Source of the DNA: JALZCH01 sp036387135
Lineage (GTDB): Bacteria > Acidobacteriota > Blastocatellia > Pyrinomonadales > Pyrinomonadaceae
Length of the DNA stretch: 64,000 nucleotides
NCBI GenBank assembly: GCA_036387135.1
Contig: DASVUH010000049.1
Span: forward strand, 29,207 to 93,206
Direction: 5' to 3'
In this document: in pieces, positions 1 to 8,457 of the stretch
Layout of the letters: every line of letters starts with the position of its first letter
Position numbering within the stretch: the stretch's first letter is position 1
Notes under the pieces: model-generated
The model's input: the letters and a program-made list of their open reading frames with translations, nothing else
Databases searched by the model: none
Told to the model about the DNA's origin: nothing
Program-made: the position numbers and the translations under genes

Positions 1-558
1 CGTCCAATCCTGCTTTTCCTCGATTTTATCCGAGCTGACAAAACGAATAATAAAGGCTTCATCTTCAGGTTTGTTCGCATCAACCAGAATTTTTCCGGCT
101 TCGATAACTTTTTCCAATTGCGACCGAAGCGAACCCGAATTATCAATCAACATTCCGTAATTAACCGGAACTTCTTCTTTGATAACGGTTTCGACTTTCT
201 GCACCACGCCGTCTTCAAAAACTTTGAATTCTTCCGGGCGAACATCGCCGAGCGGGCGACCGTTTCGGTCAACCACGCGGACGTTTAAGCTGACGATGTT
301 GCTTTCAATAACAAGCGGATCCTTCTCCTCCTCAATCGGCGGCGGAGTCGGCGAAGTTTTCGGCGTTGTTTGAGGCGGATTTGAAGGCGTAATGACGGGC
401 GGCGTCGGTGTCGGAGTCGCTTTTGCTGCGGCTTGGCGCGGGCGCGAATTGCTGTTGTCCTGCGCGTTTGAAACAAACGGCAAGCCGGAAATCGCAAACA
501 TTATAATTGCGCCAAAAAAAACGACCCAGAAATTAATCTTTATATTTCCAAGTTTCAT
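1..558 (-). CDS. VWA-domain exported protein (acidobacterial type), 3' end outside window
   Basis: The gene reads leftward off the window edge, so only the first 186 residues are visible. The start at 558 is preceded by AAAGAGA on the coding strand. An N-terminal hydrophobic segment (about residues 10-30) is followed by NAQ, which fits a signal peptide. Residues 40-80 form a Pro/Thr-rich linker. From about residue 85 the text (IVSLNVRVVDRNG, then FKVFEDG) matches the amino-terminal region of acidobacterial VWA proteins of the TIGR03436 type. The VWA metal-site motif is D139-x-S141-x-S143. The role is unknown; such proteins are exported and probably bind protein partners through the metal site. 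It is a tandem paralogue of the gene at 687-1652. Confidence 0.8.
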   Translation of the reverse strand, partial: MKLGNIKINFWVVFFGAIIMFAISGLPFVSNAQDNSNSRPRQAAAKATPTPTPPVITPSNPPQTTPKTSPTPPPIEEEKDPLVIESNIVSLNVRVVDRNGRPLGDVRPEEFKVFEDGVVQKVETVIKEEVPVNYGMLIDNSGSLRSQLEKVIEAGKILVDANKPEDEAFIIRFVSSDKIEEKQDWT

Positions 559-686
559 TGCAAATCTCTTTTTATCACTGAAATCGGGAGAGCCGCAAAA
601 AAAAAATTACTTTTGCGGCTCATTTTGATTCCGTCGGCGGTTCTCGTGTTTGCCGCGATTTACCGCGCCGGCAATTTATCCGAATT

Positions 687-1652
687 TTAATCGCGCGGGG
701 CGACGGTGGCGAAATAGCCTTCGCGCGTGCGGACGAAGAGTTTAGGCAAACCGCGCGGCGGTTTTACTTTGACTTTTAATTTGTGCCATTTGCCGTCGTT
801 GTTAAAATTTTCCGGGCGAAAACCGATTGAATATTGATGTCTAAGCTCAAGCGCGATGCGCTCGAAAATCTCGTCCATTTCGGCGTTCGTCTTGGGATAA
901 AACGACGAGCCGCCCGTCACCGCGCTTAATTCGTCAAGATACGCCTGTCCCATCATTCCAAGCCCGCTGTTGTCGCCGCCGCCCAGAATTCCGATTGAAT
1001 AAAGCGTGACATCCGATTCTTTGATCTGTTTTTTGACATCGTTAAAAGTGTAACGGGAATTATTATCCTGCCCGTCGCTGATAAGAATAATGGCGCGTTT
1101 CTGGTGCGCTCCGCGCGTGACTCTTTCCGTGCCCAAATAAACGGCGTCGTAAAGCGCCGTGTTGTCTTTCGCCTGAACAAGCTGCAATTTGCTCAAAACG
1201 GCTTCTCCGTCGCGCGTCCGGTCGAGCAGTAGCTGGGCGCGTTTGTTAAAAGCAATCAAAAAATATTCGTCTCGCGGATGGCTGGTTTGGATAAATTTTC
1301 CGAGAGCTTCGCGCGCGCGGTTAAGCTTGTCGCCTTTCATCGAACCGGAAACGTCGAAAACAATCCCGACCGAAACCGGCGCGTCGTCGTCGCTGAAAAA
1401 TTCGATTTCCTGTTTTTCGTCTTCGTCAAAAATTGTGAAAGCGTTTTTCTTCAAACCGGAAACGTAGCGTCCGAAATTATCTGTGACGGTCACGTTTAAG
1501 GTGATGAGGTCTTCGTTAATAATGAGCGTTTCTTTGTTATCGAGAACTTTCGGTGGCGGCGTCGGTGTAGGTTTTTGTGCAAAAGCGGTTGACGCGAGGA
1601 CGAAAACAAGCATCAAACCGAGCAGCTTGAGAGAGACTTTGGCTGAATTCAT
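687..1652 (-). CDS. VWA-domain exported protein (TIGR03436-like)
   Basis: 321 residues. A signal peptide covers about residues 1-26 (ending AFAQ), then a short Pro/Thr linker, then the LITLNVTVTDNFGRYV and FTIFDEDE blocks also present in the upstream paralogue. The VWA domain spans about 93-300. Its metal-site motif is DVSGS (D100, S102, S104), with further VWA landmarks at ALYDAVYLG and LISDGQDNN. The C-terminal YSIGFRP and KLKVKVKPP text is typical of this acidobacterial family. The family is established as exported VWA proteins, but substrate or partner is unknown. It lies just downstream of the gspFED-type operon start but diverges from it, so a shared function is only a guess. Confidence 0.85.
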   Translation of the reverse strand: MNSAKVSLKLLGLMLVFVLASTAFAQKPTPTPPPKVLDNKETLIINEDLITLNVTVTDNFGRYVSGLKKNAFTIFDEDEKQEIEFFSDDDAPVSVGIVFDVSGSMKGDKLNRAREALGKFIQTSHPRDEYFLIAFNKRAQLLLDRTRDGEAVLSKLQLVQAKDNTALYDAVYLGTERVTRGAHQKRAIILISDGQDNNSRYTFNDVKKQIKESDVTLYSIGILGGGDNSGLGMMGQAYLDELSAVTGGSSFYPKTNAEMDEIFERIALELRHQYSIGFRPENFNNDGKWHKLKVKVKPPRGLPKLFVRTREGYFATVAPRD

Positions 1653-1880
1653 AAATAAACCTCTTGTTAGGAGCGGAAAATTAGCTAAGACAATTTAGAT
1701 TGTTTGCCGCTTCATTTTAGTTGTTTCGGGCGCAGCTATTTTTTGCTCGAACATTTGTTTTTGCAACTTTAATTTTCCGCCGCGCGTGTAAGAAAACGCG
1801 GCTTCGGCTGATGTTATACTCAAAGCGGCGATTTTAAAAGAAAATTCTTTCGATTACTGAGCAATTTTTAAGTTAGAAAA

Positions 1881-3119
1881 ATGGCAGAATTTGTTTGTCG
1901 TCTGGGGACTCCTTCCGGCGAGATTGTGACACGAACGGTTGAAGCGAACGCGGCGAGCGACGCGCGCGCTCATCTGGAAAAGGAAGGCTATCGCGTTTTT
2001 GCGATTTCGTCCGGCGAATCGGAGTTCGGCTCATCGCTGCCTTTTGTCGGCAGCAATCGCGCGAAAGCCGTCAAACCGGCAGATTTTCTGCTCTTTAATC
2101 AACAAATCGCCGCGCTTTTAAAAGCCGGAATTCCGGTTTTACAGGCTGTTTCGATGCTCCGCCGTCGCGCCGCCAGCCCGCGTATGCGCGACGTTTTGGG
2201 CGAAGTCGAAGAAAAAATTCGCGGCGGCACGGCGTTGAGCGAAGCGTTTGAACAGCAGCATATTTTTCCGCGCATTTACACGGCTTCGATTTTAGCGGGC
2301 GAGCGTTCCGGCGCGCTCGACGACGTTTTGGCGCGCTATGTTAATTATTTGCGCCGCAGCGTGCAAATCAAACGAAAGGTGCGCGGCGCGCTCGCGTATC
2401 CGATCTTTTTGCTCGCGGCGTCAATCTTCATGGTTTTGTTTTTGAGCGTTTACGTCGTGCCGAAAATGGCGACTCTTTTTTCGGGCATTACGGCAGGTCG
2501 CTCGCTTCCGCTTTTAACGCGCGTCGTCGTTTCGATTTCAAACGCCGTTGCAGGCAATTTCTGGTGGGTTTTCCCATTGGCGATTGCGACAATCGCCGGA
2601 CTTTATTTTTGGTCGCGGACGGAAGGCGGCAGACTTTTCTTTGACAGGCTTTTTCTCAAGCTCCCGCTGATCGGCAATCTGATCGTGCAAATGACGACTG
2701 CGCAGGTCTCGCGCTCGATGGCGACGCTGCTCGCGGGCGGAATTACAGTGCCGGAATCGTGGGAAATTGCATCAGAGTCTGTGACAAACCGTGAATTGCG
2801 CCGACGCAGCCGTTCGGTTTTGTCTTCCGTCAGAGAAGGTCAAACGCTGACCGACAGTTTGGAAAACGCCGCCTGGCTGCCGCCGCTCGCGCTCGATATG
2901 ATCGGAATCGGCGAGCGTTCGGGAAGCCTCCGTGAGATGCTCGACGAAGTTTCCAGCTTTTACGACGCCGAAGCCGAAGTCAGAATGGAGCAATTAACAA
3001 CTCTGCTCGAACCGATTATTCTGGTCGTCATGGGCACCTTCGTGATTATGATTTTGCTGGCTATTTATATGCCGATTATTCAAACGATTTCCGCGCCCGC
3101 CGGGGGAAGAACACATTAA
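1881..3119 (+). CDS. gspF: Type II secretion/type IV pilus inner-membrane platform protein GspF
   Basis: 412 residues, the usual size for the family. Two T2SSF domains are visible (about 70-190 and 275-395), each led by the LLFNQQIAALLKAGIPV or MTTAQVSRSMATLLAGGI type helix. Hydrophobic segments are near 172-195, 225-245 and 380-405 (the last ending MILLAIYMPII). The N-terminal 60 residues, rich in 'A..A.AHLEKEGY' text, are the usual short GspF cap domain. GspF-type proteins couple the cytoplasmic ATPase to pseudopilus assembly. It is the first gene of a plus-strand run with gspE 8 nt downstream. No promoter was identified in the 228-nt divergent spacer. Confidence 0.93.
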   Translation: MAEFVCRLGTPSGEIVTRTVEANAASDARAHLEKEGYRVFAISSGESEFGSSLPFVGSNRAKAVKPADFLLFNQQIAALLKAGIPVLQAVSMLRRRAASPRMRDVLGEVEEKIRGGTALSEAFEQQHIFPRIYTASILAGERSGALDDVLARYVNYLRRSVQIKRKVRGALAYPIFLLAASIFMVLFLSVYVVPKMATLFSGITAGRSLPLLTRVVVSISNAVAGNFWWVFPLAIATIAGLYFWSRTEGGRLFFDRLFLKLPLIGNLIVQMTTAQVSRSMATLLAGGITVPESWEIASESVTNRELRRRSRSVLSSVREGQTLTDSLENAAWLPPLALDMIGIGERSGSLREMLDEVSSFYDAEAEVRMEQLTTLLEPIILVVMGTFVIMILLAIYMPIIQTISAPAGGRTH

Positions 3120-3127
3120 AAAATAAA

Positions 3128-4786
3128 ATGAGTCCAAACGGAAAAAACAACACCACCGCCACTGCGGTTCTCGAAAATGAGCCGCCCGAAATAATTGAAG
3201 CCAAGCGGCTCGCAATGCGTTACCGCCTGCCTTACGTTGACCTTCATCCGACCGATGAAAAATCGCCGATTGATTACGCTCTATTGGCGGAAATCCCGGT
3301 TGATTCGATGCTCAAAAACCATTTCGTTCCGCTCCGGCGCGAAGGTCGCAATCTGCATCTGGCGATGGCTGATCCGACCAATTTCGAGCAATTGGACGAG
3401 CTGGAAGCCGCTCTCAAGGCGCGTATCGTGCCTTATGTGGCGACCGCCGGGGCGATTGAAGCCGTCTTGAAAAAAGGCGACGCGACGCAGCGCGTGATGC
3501 AGGAAGCTGCCTCGTCGTTCAAGATTTCGCTCGTCAAAGAAACCGAAACCGGCGAAGAAGTTTTAGACCTCGACCGTCTGGCGACGGATTCCGATATGTC
3601 GCCGATTATCAAATTGGTGGACACCATCGTTTATAACTCGATGGAATCGCGCGCATCCGATATTCACATCGAAGCGGGCGACCGCGAAATGACCGTTAAA
3701 TTCCGTATAGACGGCGCGCTTTATCAAAAAGTTGATCCGATTGACATCGCTTATCACCAAACGCTCGTATCACGTATCAAAGTTATGTCCGAGCTTGATA
3801 TTGCCGAGCGCCGCGTTCCGCAGGACGGACGTTTTCGCGTTAAATACAAAGGGCGCACGGTTGACTTCCGCGTTTCGATTATTCCTTCGGTTTACGGCGA
3901 AAACTGCGTTATTCGTATTCTCGATAAAGAACAAATCTCGGAAGAATTTAAAAATTTAAGTCTCGATGTCGTCGGTTTTGCCGAAGACGATGTGACGCGG
4001 TTTCGCCGCTATATCAAAGAGCCTTACGGAATGGTTTTGGTAACGGGACCGACCGGATCGGGTAAAACGACGACGCTTTACGGCGCTCTGAATGAAATTC
4101 GCAATTCGGAAGACAAAATCATTACGATTGAAGACCCGGTCGAATACGTTCTGAACGGAATTATGCAGATTCCGGTCAACGAGAAAAAAGGCTTGACGTT
4201 TGCGCGCGGTTTGCGCTCGATCTTGCGTCACGACCCGGATAAAGTGATGGTCGGTGAAATCCGCGATACTGAAACCGCGCAGATTGCGATTCAATCTGCG
4301 CTCACCGGACACCTTGTTTTCACGACCGTTCACGCGAACAACGTGATTGACGTTATCGGGCGATTTTTGAATATGGGCGTCGAGCCGTACAATTTCGTTT
4401 CGGCTCTCAACTGCGTTCTGGCGCAGCGTCTTCTTCGTCTGTTATGCGCGGTTTGCAAACGCGATTACAAACCGAGCGAACAGGACTTTCTGGATTCGGG
4501 TTTAAAGCCCGATTTATATCAAAATCAAACATTTTACCGCGCTATCGGCTGCGACGCCTGCAATCACACGGGCTATCGCGGGCGAACGGCGATTCACGAG
4601 CTTTTGGATATGTCCGACAACATCCGCGAAATGATTGTCGAGCGCCGACCCGGCTCGGAAATCCGCCGCGCGGCGGAAGCCGAAGGCTTGCAGAGCTTGC
4701 GTCATTCGGCTTTAAGAAAAGTTTTCGCAGGTCTTTCGACTCTCCACGAGATCAACCGCGTAACTTTTGTCGAAGAAGTTAAGTAA
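3128..4786 (+). CDS. gspE: Type II secretion/type IV pilus assembly ATPase GspE/PilB
   Basis: 552 residues. An N-terminal GspE/PilB domain spans about 20-150. The hexameric ATPase core includes Walker A GPTGSGKTTT at 307-316, an Asp box (ITIEDPVEY), Walker B-like DPDKVMVGEIRD and a His box (TGHLVFTTVHANN). A tetracysteine zinc site is complete: C440/C443 (CAVC) and C475/C478 (CDAC), followed by TGYRGR, as in true GspE/PilB assembly ATPases and unlike the retraction ATPase PilT. It powers pseudopilus or pilus polymerisation from the cytoplasmic side of GspF. The gap to gspF is 8 nt, so co-translation in one operon is likely. T2SS and T4P forms cannot be separated from this gene alone. Confidence 0.95.
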   Translation: MSPNGKNNTTATAVLENEPPEIIEAKRLAMRYRLPYVDLHPTDEKSPIDYALLAEIPVDSMLKNHFVPLRREGRNLHLAMADPTNFEQLDELEAALKARIVPYVATAGAIEAVLKKGDATQRVMQEAASSFKISLVKETETGEEVLDLDRLATDSDMSPIIKLVDTIVYNSMESRASDIHIEAGDREMTVKFRIDGALYQKVDPIDIAYHQTLVSRIKVMSELDIAERRVPQDGRFRVKYKGRTVDFRVSIIPSVYGENCVIRILDKEQISEEFKNLSLDVVGFAEDDVTRFRRYIKEPYGMVLVTGPTGSGKTTTLYGALNEIRNSEDKIITIEDPVEYVLNGIMQIPVNEKKGLTFARGLRSILRHDPDKVMVGEIRDTETAQIAIQSALTGHLVFTTVHANNVIDVIGRFLNMGVEPYNFVSALNCVLAQRLLRLLCAVCKRDYKPSEQDFLDSGLKPDLYQNQTFYRAIGCDACNHTGYRGRTAIHELLDMSDNIREMIVERRPGSEIRRAAEAEGLQSLRHSALRKVFAGLSTLHEINRVTFVEEVK

Positions 4787-4787
4787 T

Positions 4788-4880
4788 AAATTACGAATTT
4801 CAAATGACGAATTATTGACTGGAGTTTTGATAAAAAAACAAATTCTTTCATTCGTAATTCGTAATGTTCAATTCGTAATT
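4788..4880 (+). repeat. Intergenic self-complementary simple repeat (ATTACGAATT word)
   Basis: The gspE-gspD gap carries ATTACGAATTTCAAATGACG on the left and its approximate reverse complement (ATTCGTAATTCGTAATG, AATTCGTAATT) about 50 nt later. It could fold as an imperfect hairpin. The same word family recurs at 7171-7246 and 26197-26271. It could slow, stabilise or attenuate the operon message, but no T-run marks it as a terminator. Confidence 0.7.
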
Positions 4881-5002
4881 GATAGAATGTTTTCGGTGCG
4901 TTCGGCAATTTTTTGCGGAACTTCAAACCTGCTTTGGCGTGTAAGCTGACAGTCGCGCCCGTGCGGTCTTTAATTTCAAAAACAAACGTCTTGGAAACGA
5001 AT

Positions 5003-7165
5003 ATGAAAATCTCTACATTTTTGCGTTCTTTTGCGGCTTTCGCCTTGATTTTTTGTCTCTGGACAACCCCGATGGTTGCTTTGGCTGGCGACAAAGGCGA
5101 GAAAAATTTTAAACAGGGCTTGAAATACGAAGAAGCCGACCAATGGGACAAAGCCGCCGAAGAATTTGCCCTCGCGCTCGCGGCGAAACCGAAAAACACC
5201 GAATATCGCCTGCATTACCAGCGCGCCATATTCAACGCTTCGCAAATGATGATGCAGCGCGGGCGGACTCTCGCCGAGCAAAAAGATTTTGTCGGCGCAT
5301 ACAACGCCTTTCGTCAGGCTTACGGTTACGATCCGGTCAACGAGCTGGCGAAATCCGAAATGGACAGAATGCTCCGGCTGCAAAAAGAAGCAATCGAAGG
5401 CAAACCGCAAACAAATGACAAAAACACGCCCGACGCTTCGCCGAGCAACATTCCGAATATCGTCAACGGAGTGAAAGTCGTTCCCACCGCTTACGGTTCC
5501 GGCGCGGCTGCTGCGCCCGTTTCGATGCAGCAAGATGTTGTACAACTTAAAGACCTTATTCAATATACGAAGGTTGATCTTAAAAGAGTTATTAAGGATT
5601 TAGCTCAAGAGCTTGATTTAAACGTTTTGTTCGACAAGGAAATTACGCGAACGCCGCGCGATGTCACGATTGAGCTTAAAAACGTCACATCGGCACAGGC
5701 GCTCGATTATATTTTCCTGCAGGAAGGTTTGTTTTTCCAGAAAGTCGGTAAGCGTACAATCCTGGTCGCCGACCAGAACCGTCGTCAGCAATTCCAGCAA
5801 TTGGTCTTGAGAACTTTTTATCTTGCCAACGCTAAACCCGACGACGTGAAACAGGTTTTGCTGCAGGCGATTCCGCCGCAGCCGGGCAGACCGCCGACGA
5901 CTGCTATCGTTGACAAAGACACCAACAGCATCACCGTCCGCGATACGAGCGAAAACATCAAGCTGATCGCCAATCTCGTCAGAGCGCTCGACAAAGACCG
6001 CGCCGAAGTCGTGATGGACGTAAACATTTATGAAGTTTCAAAAACCGATTTGCTGCGTCTCGGCAATCAAATCGGAACCGAAGCTGCTTTAGGGAATTTG
6101 GGCGGCACGACCGCCGGAAAAGTCGGCATCGGCGAAGGCGGCTCGCTTTTCGGACGTGCTGTAACGACCGGAGCGACCGCAGCAGCAAGCGTTCCGTCGG
6201 CAATCGGCGCGGCACTGTTGCTTCCCGCAATGCAATTACAGGCGTTTCAGTCAAAGAGCAATACGAAATTGTTGGCTTCGACTCAGGTTCACGCTTTTAA
6301 CAACGAAGAATCTCAAGCTCGAATCGGTCAGCGCGTCCCGGTTCAAACCGCGCAGGTTTATGGTTATTCGCAAACTCAGCCGGGACAGGGATCACAGGGA
6401 GCGTTCGGCTCGAACGGCTACCCGGTTATCAATTACGAGCAAGTCGGTTTGACTTTGAAATTTACCCCGATTGTTTTCCCGAATCAGGATGTGCAGGTGA
6501 AAATGTCAATTGAGTCAAAAGATGTTTTGAATAACACTTTGACACCGACTTTCACCGAGCGTTCTATTTCCGGCACCGCGCGCATTCAAAATAACCGCAC
6601 AATGATGCTCGCCTCCGTAGCGCAGGATAATCAGAGTAACGGGCGTCAAGGTTTGCCGCTCTTAGGTTTGATTCCGATTCTCGGCAGATTTTTTACCGCC
6701 CCGGTTAAAAACAATAATCAAACAGATATTGTGATTGCCGTCACGCCGCGAGTTCTGCGCGCGCCCGCGATTTTGCCGGAAGACGAATTGGAACAGCCGA
6801 CCGGCAGCATCGCCGTTCCGACGAACAGCTCGCTCGCCGATATGATTAACCGCGAGAATCAGGAAGATCAGCTTGCGGCGGCGCGCCGTTTGACCAACAA
6901 CGTGTCGGTGCAGTTGCCCGATGCTCCTGCCGACACAGCGGCAGCGCCCGGTTACGTTCCGGCAAACAATGCTCCTGTAAAAAATCCGCCTGCGGCGACA
7001 AACCCGGCTTTGAATCAGGTTTCCGCTCCGGCGACGGATAATAAATCCAACGAGACTTTGCCGACTGTTCAGCCGAAACCGATTGACACGACGGTGAAAA
7101 CTTTAACGGTTTCGCCGACGGTCGACCAAGAAAAACCGAAAGCGGCGACGCCGGACAAACCGTAG
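5003..7165 (+). CDS. gspD: Secretin, GspD/PilQ family
   Basis: 720 residues from ATG 5003, chosen because GGAAACGA lies just upstream and a signal peptide (LRSFAAFALIFCLW to ALAG, about 1-29) begins there; the frame is open further upstream without a signal. Residues 30-125 look like a TPR-type helical repeat region (KGEKNFKQGLKYEEADQW, FVGAYNAFRQAYGYDP). A secretin/TonB short N-terminal domain follows (about 170-270), then an N1-type domain, then the secretin core with RIGQRVPVQ, VGLTLKFTPIVFP and LPLLGLIPILGRFF. The C-terminal 95 residues are a Pro/Ala/Thr-rich tail. It forms the outer-membrane channel of the system. N-terminal TPRs instead of a classical N0 start are a noticeable variant. 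Confidence 0.92.
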   Translation: MKISTFLRSFAAFALIFCLWTTPMVALAGDKGEKNFKQGLKYEEADQWDKAAEEFALALAAKPKNTEYRLHYQRAIFNASQMMMQRGRTLAEQKDFVGAYNAFRQAYGYDPVNELAKSEMDRMLRLQKEAIEGKPQTNDKNTPDASPSNIPNIVNGVKVVPTAYGSGAAAAPVSMQQDVVQLKDLIQYTKVDLKRVIKDLAQELDLNVLFDKEITRTPRDVTIELKNVTSAQALDYIFLQEGLFFQKVGKRTILVADQNRRQQFQQLVLRTFYLANAKPDDVKQVLLQAIPPQPGRPPTTAIVDKDTNSITVRDTSENIKLIANLVRALDKDRAEVVMDVNIYEVSKTDLLRLGNQIGTEAALGNLGGTTAGKVGIGEGGSLFGRAVTTGATAAASVPSAIGAALLLPAMQLQAFQSKSNTKLLASTQVHAFNNEESQARIGQRVPVQTAQVYGYSQTQPGQGSQGAFGSNGYPVINYEQVGLTLKFTPIVFPNQDVQVKMSIESKDVLNNTLTPTFTERSISGTARIQNNRTMMLASVAQDNQSNGRQGLPLLGLIPILGRFFTAPVKNNNQTDIVIAVTPRVLRAPAILPEDELEQPTGSIAVPTNSSLADMINRENQEDQLAAARRLTNNVSVQLPDAPADTAAAPGYVPANNAPVKNPPAATNPALNQVSAPATDNKSNETLPTVQPKPIDTTVKTLTVSPTVDQEKPKAATPDKP

Positions 7166-7170
7166 CGAAA

Positions 7171-7246
7171 ATTACGAATTTCAAATTACGAATTACGAAT
7201 TTGAGAAAAACTTAAGTTTATAATTCGTAATTTGATTCGAATTTAA
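7171..7246 (+). repeat. Intergenic inverted simple repeat (ATTACGAATT word)
   Basis: The left arm CAAATTACGAATTA (7182-7195) is perfectly complementary to TAATTCGTAATTTG (7221-7234), with a 25-nt loop. Extra copies of the ACGAATT word flank both arms. It lies between gspD and the first pseudopilin gene on the same strand. There is no T-run, so it is probably not a classical terminator. Confidence 0.75.
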
Positions 7247-7249
7247 GAA

Positions 7250-7909
7250 GTGATTCAGCGCACTACAAAAATCAAAAAGCAAACAGGATTTACCCTTGTT
7301 GAGCTGGTCGTGACGCTCGTCGTGTTGTCAATTCTCGCGCTCGGGACGATTCCGCTCGTGCAGAACTCGGTGCGGCGTCAGAAAGAACAGCGTTTGCGCG
7401 AGACTTTGCGCGAGATTCGACAGGCGATTGACGAGTTTCACCGCGACGCGGGCGGCGCTTGCAGCACTCCGCAGCAAGGGCAGTTTGCAACAGCGGGTTT
7501 TGATCCGCGAACTCGCGTGATGATTTCCGATTGCAAGATTTTTGAAGTTGACAATATAGACCGTTATCCGCCGACGCTTGAAACTTTAGTTGAAGGCGTG
7601 AACGTTAAACCGCGAGTCGGGCAGATCTTACCCGGCTCGCAGGGCGGCAGACCGTTTGATAATCCAAGCGGCGCGACGGGTAACAAAGCGGACGGAGCGA
7701 CGGGCAGCAGCGTCACCGACGAAAAGAAAAAGATTTATTTGCGCGGCGGCGAGCTTCCGATTGACCCGGTTACCGGAAAAGCCGATTGGCAAATTCGTTC
7801 GTGTTATCAGGACAAAGACGCCACCGATTGGGACAACATCAACGTTTTCGACGTTCGCTCCGCCGCAGAAGGCGAAGCGCTCGACGGCACGAAATACAGC
7901 GACTTTTAA
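7250..7909 (+). CDS. Type II secretion pseudopilin, GspG-like (long form)
   Basis: 219 residues. The start is a GTG at 7250; no ATG gives the required N-terminus. A short basic leader (MIQRTTKIKKQTG) precedes the prepilin peptidase site G/F and the class III helix FTLVELVVTLVVLSILALG, with the conserved Glu at position +5 of the mature protein. The C-terminal part has the T2SSG-type block LPIDPVTGKADWQIR. At 219 residues it is longer than a standard GspG (about 140), with an insert at about 120-160 rich in Gly/Ala/Thr. Its neighbour at 7964 shares the same LPIDPxTxxADW block, so the two are paralogues. It is likely a pseudopilus subunit. Confidence 0.88.
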   Translation: MIQRTTKIKKQTGFTLVELVVTLVVLSILALGTIPLVQNSVRRQKEQRLRETLREIRQAIDEFHRDAGGACSTPQQGQFATAGFDPRTRVMISDCKIFEVDNIDRYPPTLETLVEGVNVKPRVGQILPGSQGGRPFDNPSGATGNKADGATGSSVTDEKKKIYLRGGELPIDPVTGKADWQIRSCYQDKDATDWDNINVFDVRSAAEGEALDGTKYSDF

Positions 7910-8003
7910 ATTTTCGATTTTAGATTGACGATTTTAGATTGAAAATCGGAAGCAGTTAAAACAATGAGAAATCAAAAATCAAAAATCAAAAATCAAAAAT
8001 TAC
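7910..8003 (+). repeat. Intergenic simple repeat extending into the next gene (GATTTTAGATTG / AAATCAAAAATC)
   Basis: The left side has two copies of CGATTTTAGATTG (7916-7941). The right side has about five tandem copies of AAATCAA(A), beginning at 7970 inside the coding sequence of the next pseudopilin. The two sides are roughly complementary. The right-hand copies encode the NQKSKIKNQK leader peptide. Confidence 0.7.
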
Positions 8004-8377
8004 AAAAAGGATTTACCTTGCTGGAGCTGATGATTGTGCTGTTTGTCATCGTCATTTTGGCTTCGATTGCGATTCCGCAATATCAGAAAACCATTCAGCA
8101 CGCCCGCGAAACGGTTTTGAAAGATAATCTTTATCAAATGCGGAAAATGATCAGCCAATATTCGGCTGACAAAGGAAAACTGCCGCCTTCGCTCGACGCG
8201 CTCGTCGAAGCCGGTTACGTCAAGGAACTTCCGATTGATCCGATGACCGACCAAGCCGATTGGGAAGCCGAAATGGGCGAAGACCCGAATCTAACCCAAG
8301 GCGAGCAGGGCGTTATCAACGTCCGCAGCAGCTCGACCGAACCATCGCTTGACGGCAAGGCTTATAACGAATTTTAA
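7964..8377 (+). CDS. gspG: Type II secretion major pseudopilin GspG-like
   Basis: 137 residues, a normal GspG length. The leader MRNQKSKIKNQKLQKG ends at the prepilin peptidase cleavage glycine; the mature protein begins FTLLELMIVLFVIVILASIAIPQY, with Glu +5 present. The C-terminal LPIDPMTDQADWE block is typical of T2SSG. The mature helix should polymerise into the pseudopilus that pushes substrates through the secretin. The leader is encoded by tandem copies of an intergenic repeat word, which makes it unusually basic and repetitive. It follows the paralogous pseudopilin at 7250 after 54 nt. Confidence 0.92.
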   Translation: MRNQKSKIKNQKLQKGFTLLELMIVLFVIVILASIAIPQYQKTIQHARETVLKDNLYQMRKMISQYSADKGKLPPSLDALVEAGYVKELPIDPMTDQADWEAEMGEDPNLTQGEQGVINVRSSSTEPSLDGKAYNEF

Positions 8378-8456
8378 TTGGTTCGTTGTTCGTTGATAGT
8401 CGTTCGTTGCAAAGAAAAACAACGAACTACGAACTACGAACTACGAACTACGAATT
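8378..8456 (+). repeat. Intergenic inverted tandem repeat (GTTCGTTG / ACGAACT)
   Basis: Copies of GTTCGTTG at 8381-8409 face four tandem ACGAACT copies at 8420-8455. The arms are complementary at roughly 24 of 29 positions around a loop of about 10 nt. The element ends directly against the ATG at 8458, so it replaces any normal ribosome-binding site there. Confidence 0.75.
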
Positions 8457-8457
8457 A

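Noticed and set aside
8420..8455. Tandem ACGAACT copies considered as a CRISPR remnant.
   Set aside because: The unit is 7 nt with no spacers and no cas gene; it is one arm of an inverted simple repeat.
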